Assembly (NCBI RefSeq): GCF_019649055.1
Contig: NW_026570410.1
Span: forward strand, 1-64,000
DNA: 64,000 nt
From: Paramacrobiotus metropolitanus
Lineage: Eukaryota; Tardigrada; Eutardigrada; Parachela; Macrobiotidae
Direction: 5' to 3'
Notes under the pieces: generated by a model
Seen by the model: the letters and a program-made list of their open reading frames with translations, nothing else
Told to the model about the DNA's origin: nothing
Database searches by the model: none
Translations under genes and position numbers: made by a program
Part shown: positions 33,377-40,645 of the stretch, one piece after another
Numbering within the stretch: the stretch's first letter is position 1
Layout of the letters: each line of letters begins with the position of its first letter

Positions 33377-34515
33377 GAAGCGGGGTCGTCCATCGGGAGC
33401 TGTTCCCATGGATCCGCCTGAAGGTTACTGTGATAGAAAACTCGTGTCGGATTTGCAGCTGTACCGGCTGCCGGAAAAACTGGCGGGAGCTGTGGTCGAA
33501 CGGGTTGCTGACCACCTGTAATCATAGGGACAGGTTGGGCTGGACCCACAGCGGGATAAGCATTAGACGGGGGTGGCGGTCCGTAAGAACCGCGAGCTAC
33601 TGCGTTGGCGTAGGTGCCTCGACCTCGACCACGACCGGTCGATCCACGGTAATTCCGACTTTGTGGGTTTTGCCAGCAGACGCCTTTGAGATGGCCTGCC
33701 TTCCCACAGTAATGACATTTACGAGATTCGCGCTGCCGGGTGTCGCGGCGTTGACCACCGGCTTCCAACTGGCTAAGCCTAGCGCGAATAGCTTCCATCT
33801 CAGCTGGATCAGGCACCGCAACATCGACTCGTACGGCTTTTGCCTGCGTATCGGTTGGGGGCGGAAAGTTTCCGTAGGACTGTGTCGTCCGTTTAACCGT
33901 TTCGGTTTCAACCCGAGGCGGTCGGCGTGAAGGTCCCGCACCAGCTTCAGGAAAGGCTAAACGTTGCCTATATTTATAGGCGCGCGATATATTCTTCAGT
34001 CGCTCGAGAAAATCTGTGGTATCCTCGATCTCGTCATAAACGGAAACGATTTCTGCTTTTAAGCCATCAGGCAAACCTTGGAAAAGGTGTAATATCAAAT
34101 CATCAGGGGAAGCGTTAGGATTACGCGTCGTCACAATACGCGTAATTCGCGTGACATACGCGAGAGGGTCATCAGTTGAAAGCATTTTCAAACTGGTGCC
34201 TTCGAGGTCAAAGTCGATGGGATTTTTCCCAAAGGTCTCTTTAAGAGCCTTCTTCAAATCATCCCAGCTATTGTCATCGGGACGATTGACAAACCAATGG
34301 AGGGCGTCGCCCCTGAGACAAGCTCGAAGACAGCTAAGTAACTGTCCTGACTTCCACCCGTAAAGGGTTCCCTGTGACTCATATTCAAGAATAAAATTAT
34401 CGACATCCTCAAGAAAAGTCCCCGTGAATTTCGGCAGGTCCCGAATATTAGGGGCCCGAAGCTGAAAACCTTTTTCTGCTGGCTGATTATCGTCATCAGC
34501 GTCGCCTGGCGCCAT
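33367..34515 (-). CDS. gag polyprotein
   Basis: 382 residues from the first in-frame ATG (34515, context GCCATGG). The capsid-like region includes LPKFTGTFLEDVDNFILEYE and LRACLRGDALHWFVNRPDDNSW, matching the retrotransposon gag family pattern. A short helical stretch (EMEAIRARLSQLE) and one CCHC zinc knuckle, CHYCGKAGHLKGVC (residues 268-281), bind RNA. A Gly/Arg then Pro-rich tail follows. The frame is open a further ~120 codons upstream to about 34,881 with protein-like, Ser/Asp-rich content but no ATG, so a longer gag made from a spliced or non-AUG start cannot be excluded. It ends in the frameshift site. Confidence 0.93.
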   Translation of the reverse strand: MAPGDADDDNQPAEKGFQLRAPNIRDLPKFTGTFLEDVDNFILEYESQGTLYGWKSGQLLSCLRACLRGDALHWFVNRPDDNSWDDLKKALKETFGKNPIDFDLEGTSLKMLSTDDPLAYVTRITRIVTTRNPNASPDDLILHLFQGLPDGLKAEIVSVYDEIEDTTDFLERLKNISRAYKYRQRLAFPEAGAGPSRRPPRVETETVKRTTQSYGNFPPPTDTQAKAVRVDVAVPDPAEMEAIRARLSQLEAGGQRRDTRQRESRKCHYCGKAGHLKGVCWQNPQSRNYRGSTGRGRGRGTYANAVARGSYGPPPPSNAYPAVGPAQPVPMITGGQQPVRPQLPPVFPAAGTAANPTRVFYHSNLQADPWEQLPMDDPASLN

Positions 34516-35399
34516 GGCCTTTGCTGACTTTTTATTTGCTCTACGAGGTTTCCGGTTTTGTTTACGTAGTATCGAAAGGCGACCTTTCAGTTCGGTCCAG
34601 CTTAAATTTTGATTCACAGCGGACCGGAGAAGGTACCCTGTGGGCGAAGGCGATAGGGATTCAATTCTCGGGTCAAAAGGTATTGCCGAATGAACACTCA
34701 GATCAGGTGATTCATAGAAAGCTGTGTTGTGTAGATCTGCTTGATCAACCGTGTGGGGGTCGGAGTCCGAAGACGACTCTACGACGTTCCCAGGAAGGGT
34801 TGGCTCTGGCTTCTTGTTTCGATGCTTGAGCCAAAATTTATCAACCGTGGAATGGGAGCTATACTCCGAATCCAGGTTAAATCAATCTTATTAACACACA
34901 ATTTCAAACGACGGGTAGGGCCATGACACAAAAAGTAGTAGAAAACAGGAAATGGGTTTGGTACCACGATTGTTCAAGAAGAAATTATCGGACCGATCGC
35001 TGAATACAGAATTGGTAAAAACAGGCGCAGCTGACTTATCAGTTTTTGTCATCCGGCTGCGCACAACAACAGCCAACAATCTTGGTAAGAATCTTTACCA
35101 GAAAAACATAACGGGATGATTCATCCCGAGGTAACGATTCTCTTATTTTAATATAGAACGGGTCACGTTTTGGAAAAATAAAGTTCATCTGATAACATAC
35201 ATGTTGAATGCTATGTGCAGCATAATATTTATGCTGTTTAAATGGATACGTACAAAAATAAAACGTAGCTCTATAGAGCATAACCGGAAAATATGAATAT
35301 TATTTGCAAGAAGAAGACAAAAATAATAAAATGAAATCCAGAAAACTGTAAATAAATTTCCGAATGATGAAACCACACAAAAAGAAAAAGGAGAGAATC
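34516..35399 (-). other. Leader between the small ORFs and gag ATG, partly open
   Basis: 34516-34881 is open in the gag frame without an ATG (see gag). From 34,882 to 35,399 only short ORFs without recognisable content are present, and the DNA is AT-rich. It would be the leader of the unspliced RNA, where the packaging signal is expected. Confidence 0.5.
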
Positions 35400-35702
35400 T
35401 TACAATCGATGCGGATTTTGTCGATGCGCATTAACCAACAACGTGTTACAGCAGGGACACACGGTTTCTGTTATATACTGGAAAACATAAAGGTCACTCA
35501 GGTTTTGTCGAGGCGCAACTAAATGTGCTCTCCTGGACTCAAGGACAATACAATGGACAAACAAAACTTTTGCATCATTGCTGAAAATGGTAGTACAAAA
35601 ATCTGCGAATTCATCAACATCATCACTTTCTTTTGTCTGCCAAACGCTGTGAATTATTCGGCCCGTATGATCACGTGAAACAGTTTTATATGTGAATTGC
35701 AT
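35400..35702 (-). CDS. Leader ORF C, 100-aa small protein with CPCC motif (paralogue of B and A)
   Basis: ATG at 35702 (a longer non-ATG frame reaches 35765). It shares with ORF B an N-terminal strand-rich part, a DEFADFCTTIFSND block matching B's EAFDSFCDTFFENN, and a C-terminal DLYVFQYITETVCPCC matching DPYIQKYIAEATCPCC. The paired cysteines could bind metal. No known family recognised. It sits between the 5' LTR and gag, where gypsy elements normally have only a short leader. Confidence 0.75.
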   Translation of the reverse strand: MQFTYKTVSRDHTGRIIHSVWQTKESDDVDEFADFCTTIFSNDAKVLFVHCIVLESRRAHLVAPRQNLSDLYVFQYITETVCPCCNTLLVNAHRQNPHRL

Positions 35703-35771
35703 TTCACAACAGATTATTGAAAAGAAAGAGATAGAGGAATATGTCGATTTATTCCAATGCAACAATGAAAT

Positions 35772-36044
35772 TCATACATAAGAATGTTTACAACAAGGGC
35801 ACGTTGCCTCAGCAATATATTTTTGTATATACGGATCCGTACTTTTCTCACGTACATTAATACCGCTTCCGATGGGGTTGAATGTCACGTAATCAATTAA
35901 TAATGCCTCAGGATTATTTTCAAAAAAGGTATCACAAAAGGAATCGAAAGCTTCTTCGTCAGCGTGATTTGCATTCCGAAAAAAACGCCAGTAGATTACG
36001 CCATCAGATGTACGGCGACAAAGAACTTTATAGTCGAATAACAT
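35772..36044 (-). CDS. Leader ORF B, 90-aa small protein with CPCC motif
   Basis: ATG at 36044, stop at 35772, 70 bp before the ATG of ORF C. Aligns with C over nearly its whole length, with a conserved FC near the middle, a hydrophobic strand after it (EALLIDYVTF) and the terminal CPCC. No signal peptide or membrane segment. Function unknown; the presence of three diverged copies in tandem suggests a selected accessory role such as a regulator or a counter-defence protein, which is inference only. Confidence 0.75.
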   Translation of the reverse strand: MLFDYKVLCRRTSDGVIYWRFFRNANHADEEAFDSFCDTFFENNPEALLIDYVTFNPIGSGINVREKSTDPYIQKYIAEATCPCCKHSYV

Positions 36045-36173
36045 TTCTTAAAATGTCTGAAAGAAAGTAAAGAAATGCCCGACAATGATTTTAATTAAAG
36101 AGAATGTACGCAATAAAGACGATTAGAAAATGCAAATATTGAAATATTAAAATACGGAGATTAGTGATTTATT

Positions 36174-36455
36174 CTATTCAGGAATTTGCAGCACATTGCG
36201 CATACCACCAAGCGATACCAAACGATCAACAATATCCTGAACAAGAGAATCCGTAATAGGCATTTTAAATAAAATCCCTGTATCTTCAGTATCCAGGTTT
36301 TTCCACTCGACATACAATACAGTCGAATTTTGAATAAACAGATTATTGCAAAATGCCGCTAGTTCATTATTATTTTGGAACGAATAAGTCTGCGACAATT
36401 GATGTATATACACCTGATTATTAATTCGCTGCACAAGAGATAATTCATATACCAT
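36174..36455 (-). CDS. Leader ORF A, 93-aa small protein, most diverged paralogue
   Basis: ATG at 36453-36455 (context AAATATGG), stop at 36174. The middle block NELAAFCNNLFIQNSTVLYVEW matches FC-x3-F-x2-N-x3-LL in B and C, and DSLVQDIVDRL matches their DPYIQKYIAEA, but the terminal CPCC is lost (it ends in a GG-containing tail). It is the first ORF after the leader mini-exon in the unspliced RNA. Confidence 0.7.
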   Translation of the reverse strand: MVYELSLVQRINNQVYIHQLSQTYSFQNNNELAAFCNNLFIQNSTVLYVEWKNLDTEDTGILFKMPITDSLVQDIVDRLVSLGGMRNVLQIPE

Positions 36456-36704
36456 ATTTAAATTTTATCACGAACGATGCATAATTAATAAGCGGGATAA
36501 ATTATAACAAACATTCCGACAATAGTCAAAAGTACACAACAGTATTACAGCATATACATTACGGCAGAATATCTGACATCACTTGATGCATTGACTCTAA
36601 CGTTCCAATCGGAACGTATAAGAGTATGGTATATTCAAATATACCACTGGCAAATTAGCGTTGGTGAAAAATTAATTTATTTTTAAAAATTAATAACTGG
36701 TGCA
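36456..36704 (-). other. Intronic leader between mini-exon donor and ORF A
   Basis: About 250 bp, AT-rich, with short inverted motifs such as TTCCAATCGGAA near 36,604. No ORF of note. It lies inside the envelope intron if the GTAAGT donor is used. Confidence 0.4.
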
Positions 36705-36734
36705 ACTTACAATACGGTGTTGCGCTTGATCCAT
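36705..36734 (-). promoter_or_regulatory. Leader mini-exon: ATG plus 7 codons ending in GTAAGT splice donor
   Basis: On the minus strand ATGGATCAAGCGCAACACCG starts at 36734. Eight codons (MDQAQHRI) end exactly at the perfect donor GTAAGT (36710-36705), phase 0. Spliced to the acceptor at 28985-28986 it enters envelope ORF 1 in phase 0, giving that ORF its only plausible AUG. In unspliced RNA the same ATG makes only a 14-codon upstream ORF (stop after SCTSY). No longer frame explains these bases. Confidence 0.65.
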
Positions 36735-36859
36735 CGTAGAACTGTGAACGCGGGAAAACGGCTTCCGTAGACGAAACGTAAGGCGGCCGGGTGGTCAGTT
36801 AACGGAATAACGATGCCGTAAATACCGATCGCACGCGACTGTAGTAACCGACAGGTGGC

Positions 36860-36877
36860 TTCTCAGTCGTCGGACCA
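36860..36877 (-). promoter_or_regulatory. Putative primer-binding site
   Basis: Three bases after the 5' LTR end on the minus strand comes TGGTCCGACGACTGAGAA. It begins with TGG, complementary to the tRNA CCA end, as PBSs do. I could not assign the tRNA from memory; it does not match the Lys, Ser or Arg PBSs of well-known insect gypsy elements. Confidence 0.6.
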
Positions 36878-36880
36878 ATT

Positions 36881-37252
36881 TGTTACATAATTTATGGCAG
36901 AGCGAAATAAACGGAAAAGGTCACGGCGGTGTAAGACCGGCCGGTTTCGTAGTCTAATATGTGGTGTTTACGGAAATATGCATAAACGGCAACGAACGAG
37001 ACGGCAATTTCGAGTCAGGAATTGTTATTGAAGGAAATTAGGCTGCACGGCTGTGACTGTCTCAGAAAAGCGCAAAAACATCGGTATAAAAGAGCAACAA
37101 GTGGAACGGTATATCAGATAACGGCATGTACGGGCATATCGCCCTTAACAATCAGAAAGCGCATTTCATGAGAATCGGCACATACTAAGTGATTCAGGCA
37201 TTGGGCAAGGGAAAAGTAGCGAGCCGAGCATCAGGACAAAGTACATGTAACA
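36881..37252 (-). repeat. 5' LTR (right copy), 372 bp
   Basis: Direct copy of 23216-23587. It starts the transcribed strand of the element. On the minus strand I do not see an unambiguous TATA box or AATAAA, so the start and polyadenylation sites are not placed. Confidence 0.97.
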
Positions 37253-37256
37253 CTGG
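37253..37256. repeat. Target-site duplication CTGG, right copy
   Basis: Immediately after TGTAACA of the right LTR and identical to 23212-23215. Removing the element joins 23,215 to 37,257. Confidence 0.85.
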
Positions 37257-37332
37257 CATACCAGAAAATCCAGGATTGGCCACGGCAATGTACCAACCTA
37301 TAACATTTTTTCCGTTACCTTCGAAAGTGTTA

Positions 37333-37501
37333 TGGGGCTAAATAGCCGGAAGGCTACTCTGACGCCCTCAATGGGGCTAAATAGCCAAGGACTATGAAAC
37401 CCCAGTATGGGGCTAAATAGCCAACTAACTATTAGACGGGCCCCACTGGGGCAAAATAGCCCAGTAGTTATTTTCCCCCCACACACTGGGGCAAAATAGC
37501 C
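37333..37501. repeat. Five regularly spaced 15-bp dyad repeats
   Basis: TGGGGCTAAATAGCC occurs at 37333, 37372 and 37408, and TGGGGCAAAATAGCC at 37447 and 37487, spaced 36-40 bp apart with unrelated spacers. The three CT copies contain the imperfect palindrome GGCTA-AA-TAGCC. The arrangement could be a protein-binding cluster or the end region of a transposable element. It is not a CRISPR array (see rejected items). Confidence 0.8.
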
Positions 37502-37505
37502 ACTC

Positions 37506-37595
37506 CGAAAAGTAAAAGTAAAGTAAAAGTAAGGGCAGCCGAGGCTTCAGAAGTAAATAGTAAGTAAAAGTAAGACGCGCGAAACGGGAATAGTT
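37506..37595. repeat. AGTAA-rich simple repeat, left block
   Basis: Irregular repetition of AGTAA, AGTAAA and AAAGTAAG. A similar block is at 38,150-38,280, and the two bracket a 135-codon minus-strand ORF. Confidence 0.7.
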
Positions 37596-37598
37596 TAA

Positions 37599-38006
37599 TT
37601 AGTAAAGCAGTCTTTTTACTAAGCGTCCGCAACAGATAAAAGTGACGGGCATCATCAGAATTCTGCTGAACATGCTCTTTTCCATAGCAGTTACGTTTGG
37701 CAGTACAGGTTTTCTTCTGGAGCGCAAAAATTTCTGTACTGCAGACGCCTTCAACCGTTTAGGTGGGCGAGTTACGTGACTGCCACGCGTATTAAGTAGT
37801 GCCATAGCATAATGAAGGCGCATATTTATGCCTTCATTTATGCTATGGTAGTGCTGCTTCACTGCAACGGATACGGTGTAATGACTTTTGCTAAATTTTG
37901 TTAAAGTTTCAAGTACTGTAACTTTACACTGCCCAGAACCAAGTTGCTTCATTGAAACAAATTTCTGAGCACAAATTGAAATTAATCGGTGTGCACACTG
38001 TCGCAT
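37599..38006 (-). CDS. Hypothetical 135-aa basic protein
   Basis: ATG at 38006 (MRQCAHRLISICAQKF...), stop at 37599. Cys/His-rich at the N-terminus, basic in the middle (VTRPPKRLKA, LRSRRK). It contains an embedded DNA hairpin (37802-37848). Flanked on both sides by AGTAA-rich blocks, suggesting it is the body of a small element. No family recognised; low confidence that it is translated. Confidence 0.25.
   Translation of the reverse strand: MRQCAHRLISICAQKFVSMKQLGSGQCKVTVLETLTKFSKSHYTVSVAVKQHYHSINEGINMRLHYAMALLNTRGSHVTRPPKRLKASAVQKFLRSRRKPVLPNVTAMEKSMFSRILMMPVTFICCGRLVKRLLY
37802..37848. repeat. Near-perfect 18-bp hairpin
   Basis: CCATAGCATAATGAAGGC and GCCTTCATTTATGCTATGG are inverted copies with one mismatch or bulge around a 10-nt loop. 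It lies inside the hypothetical ORF above. Confidence 0.75.
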
Positions 38007-38149
38007 AGTACAAGCAGTTATTTTTGTTTTAGATACTGAATATGCTTAAGAAATGAATAATTATGGCAAAATTGAAAACTTTTGTTGCGTACTGCGATTT
38101 TTCGCAAAACACGAATAGCAAATACTAGTTTACTAGTGATTACTAAGAT

Positions 38150-38285
38150 AGTAAAAGTAAGTAAGGTTACGATAAAAAAACTAAAAAGTAAGTAAAAGTA
38201 AGGAAGAAAGATTATGAAAAGTAAATAGTAAAGTAAATAGTAAAGTCAATAGCAGACGAAAAGTAAAAAGTAAGTAAGGTTTTGG
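38150..38285. repeat. AGTAA-rich simple repeat, right block
   Basis: Same motif family as 37506-37595 (AGTAAG, AGTAAATAGTAA, AAAAGTAAG). Confidence 0.7.
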
Positions 38286-38404
38286 GACAATAGTAAATAC
38301 AACACTGGATTTTTTTTCATTTTTGCCGTCTATCCGGTATCGACGCGACGATTCTGTTCAGTTTTTATTAAGGTTTTATTAGACTGCTGATCATTTTAGC
38401 ACTC

Positions 38405-39170
38405 CCAATGTGCTCACAGCGCATCGTCCAAATGCGGTGGGTTTTTGGCTGTCTCCCTACGGCGGGAGATTTATCCCCGGCCTGATGTGGCATTGCGGTC
38501 GAGGTCGTATGGTCGAGGTCGTCCGGTCGGTGGCTGTCCACATTGGCAGCGGTTGCGGATCCGTTCCCCTTACCGGTCGCTCGGAGCACTGGCCGCACCC
38601 GGGACTCCTTTTGAGCGGACGTTCCAAGTGCTTCGAGCGCACCGGCTAGCGGTTACAGTTCTGCCACCCTCACTTCCAGTGTGCTCACAGCGCATCGTCC
38701 ACCAGCGGTGGTTTTTCGGCTATCTCCCCGGGACGGGGTCAATGTCCATCTTGTCTGGTTGCTCGGTCGTGGTCGTCCGGTGGCTGTCCGCATTGGGAGC
38801 GCTGACGGATCTGCTCCACTGGCCAGTCGCTTAAAGCACTGGTCTCCAACTGTCTTTATAAGGGACAGCTCCAAGTCCTTTTTGCGGACTGGATAGCTGG
38901 GACAGTTCAGCCACCACTCCCGGCGTGTCACAGTGCACGGACACCCGGGCAATTTATCGTTCCCAATCTCAGTTTGTCTGCTGTCTTGGATCGGTTACAA
39001 AGCGCGGCTGTCCAGTCTAGGTGTGCCGGTGATTGGCAGTGCTGGGCGGTGGCGGACTGTTCCCCTTTCCGTGTTTCTTGGAGGACTGGCCGGCACCCGA
39101 GTCTCTGTGAGCGGGCCGTTCCAAGTGCTTCGAGCGTACAGGTTGTCGGGGACAGTTCTGCCACCATTGT
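38405..39170. repeat. Three diverged GC-rich tandem units of ~245-270 bp
   Basis: Units at about 38,409-38,678, 38,679-38,924 and 38,925-39,165. Units 1 and 2 begin with GTGCTCACAGCGCATCGTCCA; unit 3 begins GTGTCACAGTGCACGGACA. All three share a middle GGTCGTCCGG/CATTGG-CAG-like part and end with TTCCAAGT(GC/CC)TT... and ACAGTTC-GCCACC. Long ORFs here on both strands follow from the GC content, not from a recognisable protein. Possibly a decayed satellite or element end. Confidence 0.7.
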
Positions 39171-39550
39171 TCATTTGTAAAGGTCTTTGATGCAGTTCAC
39201 TTTGAACGAGATTTTACCTCCCGTCGTGCTCCCTTTTTCTCTGGGAGGGGCGTTTGTGCTTGTTGTTGGATCAATTTGCTTTCAGTGTATTTCGGTTAAC
39301 GCAAACGCGAGCAACAGAAGTAACAGTAAAGAATAAGAAATTTTTACGCAGGAAGTAACGCAAATTACCGTCGCATATTTCCCAGTCTATAGCAACTCAG
39401 ATGCACACACAACCTCCCTCTGAAATCTGAATCCACTCCACTCCTAGCTCTAAGCTAATGCAATTAAATTTTGCTTTTTTATTGTTTCATTAGTTCCCTA
39501 TTTACTGCGTCTCTACTGCGTGTTAATACGGATGCGTCACCCTGCTACGT
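39171..39550. other. Spacer with no recognised feature
   Basis: Between the tandem units and the LINE tail. No ORF or motif I can support. Confidence 0.5.
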
Positions 39551-40290
39551 ATTTATTATTATTATTATTATTATTACATCAAGAGCAGACAACCCGCTAA
39601 ACGGGACTTCAACGTCTGGTCGGCAACAAAATATAACTAAACAAAAACAATTTTAAGACAGATCAACAGTTCGGAGAGCAAATTTAAAAAATCCCACACC
39701 ATCAACACTGAGTATCTGCATGTTAACTTTTTTTATGCGCTCAAAGATGTTCCTTAGTCGCATGGCCAGTGTGCCTTCTCCGATCTTCTTCTTCGCTCTG
39801 GCTGCAATTCTCGTTGGGTTCCGCAGGTTGTACAGCATTCCCAGATCCGTGAAGTCGATCATCCCGACCATATACCGCGGCGGATGGTATGCTTCGTGGT
39901 TGTAGATCTTATACAGCCAGACCGCTTCAGACTGCTTCCAACGGTCGTACACCGGCAGGATGCGCAGTTTCTGATACAGCTCGGGTGTAACCCGCTCCTT
40001 GTAATCAGAAATCGCCCGCAGTGCTTTCCGCTGTGCCCTATCTAATTTCTCGCGTAAAGCCGAAGATGCCTGCGACCACGTATCTGACCCGTAATCCAGA
40101 TGTGGCTGCACACAGGCATGGTAAAGGCTCCTACGCTGAGGCAGATCCAGGCCGTCTTTCGAGCGGTTGATCATTGCGATGCCGTAGTTAACTGTTCGCA
40201 GTATGTGGTCACAATGCACACTCCACTTCAGGTTGCGATCAATGTGAACGCCTAGATACTTGATATGCTGAGGCTGGTACAACCGCACAA
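39551..40290 (-). mobile_element. 5'-truncated non-LTR retrotransposon (LINE) fragment
   Basis: A minus-strand frame (40288-39653, 211 codons, no ATG) carries the C-terminal part of a LINE reverse transcriptase: IKYLGVHIDRNLKWSVHCDHI, then LDLPQRRSLYHACVQPHLDYGSDTW and LDRAQRKALRAI, the familiar thumb-region sequence of Jockey/CR1/RTE-type elements. A 75-bp 3' UTR leads to an (AAT)n tail on the minus strand (plus 39551-39577, ATT repeat). The 5' truncation at about 40,290-40,310 and the intact frame suggest a fairly recent dead-on-arrival copy. Confidence 0.88.
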
Positions 40291-40298
40291 GTACAGTA

Positions 40299-40304
40299 TT
40301 TATT
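40299..40304 (-). terminator. Candidate polyadenylation signal for the FCP1 gene
   Basis: AATAAA on the minus strand about 340 bp after the stop codon at 40646 and next to the truncated end of the LINE. Confidence 0.4.
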
Positions 40305-40645
40305 TACAGTAAAACTAAGCAAGAGTAGGACCCATAGGGAAACAAAACGGAAACATTAACAGAAAATGTAGGTACATTATACGTTGTGCTTTGTACAGGA
40401 GCGCCAATACTGGCATCGCTCTGGCCTAATCCAAAAGAAGGGACAACACTAACAACACTGACTGACAAGTTGTACTGGCACTGCTGCCAACCAGTGAAGT
40501 CTGTCAGTCAATTTCCGTCTGACAGCAGAAAACAGAGCATTGGTAAGCTTAGCTAATACTCAAAAATCGCCGGTTCATGTATACTCTACAGCACGGGACA
40601 TCTTATGCCGCTCCCGAGACACTCAACCTGCCGGTGCCATCGCCT

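Larger units (their letters stand above)
23216..37252 (-). mobile_element. Ty3/gypsy (errantivirus-like) LTR retrotransposon, 14,037 bp
   Basis: Complete element bounded by 372-bp LTRs starting TGTTACA and ending TGTAACA, flanked by a CTGG duplication, with a putative PBS inside the right LTR and a purine tract inside the left LTR. All internal genes read on the minus strand, so the right LTR is the 5' LTR. Order: leader mini-exon with splice donor; three small paralogous ORFs; gag; -1 frameshift signal; protease; RT; RNase H; integrase; splice acceptor; envelope-region ORFs; long 3' non-coding segment. The two LTRs read identical by eye, implying a very recent insertion. Yet pol and the envelope region have several frame breaks, so either the copy was defective when mobilised in trans or the assembly has small indels. 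At 14 kb it is large for the family; the extra length lies in the leader ORFs and the envelope region. Confidence 0.97.

Noticed and set aside
37333-37501. CRISPR-like array
   Set aside because: Repeats are only 15 bp with spacers of 21-25 bp, the DNA is eukaryotic and there are no cas genes.
38368-39190. Several ORFs of 60-129 codons on both strands
   Set aside because: They fall in a GC-rich tandem repeat, differ between the units and have no recognisable content.
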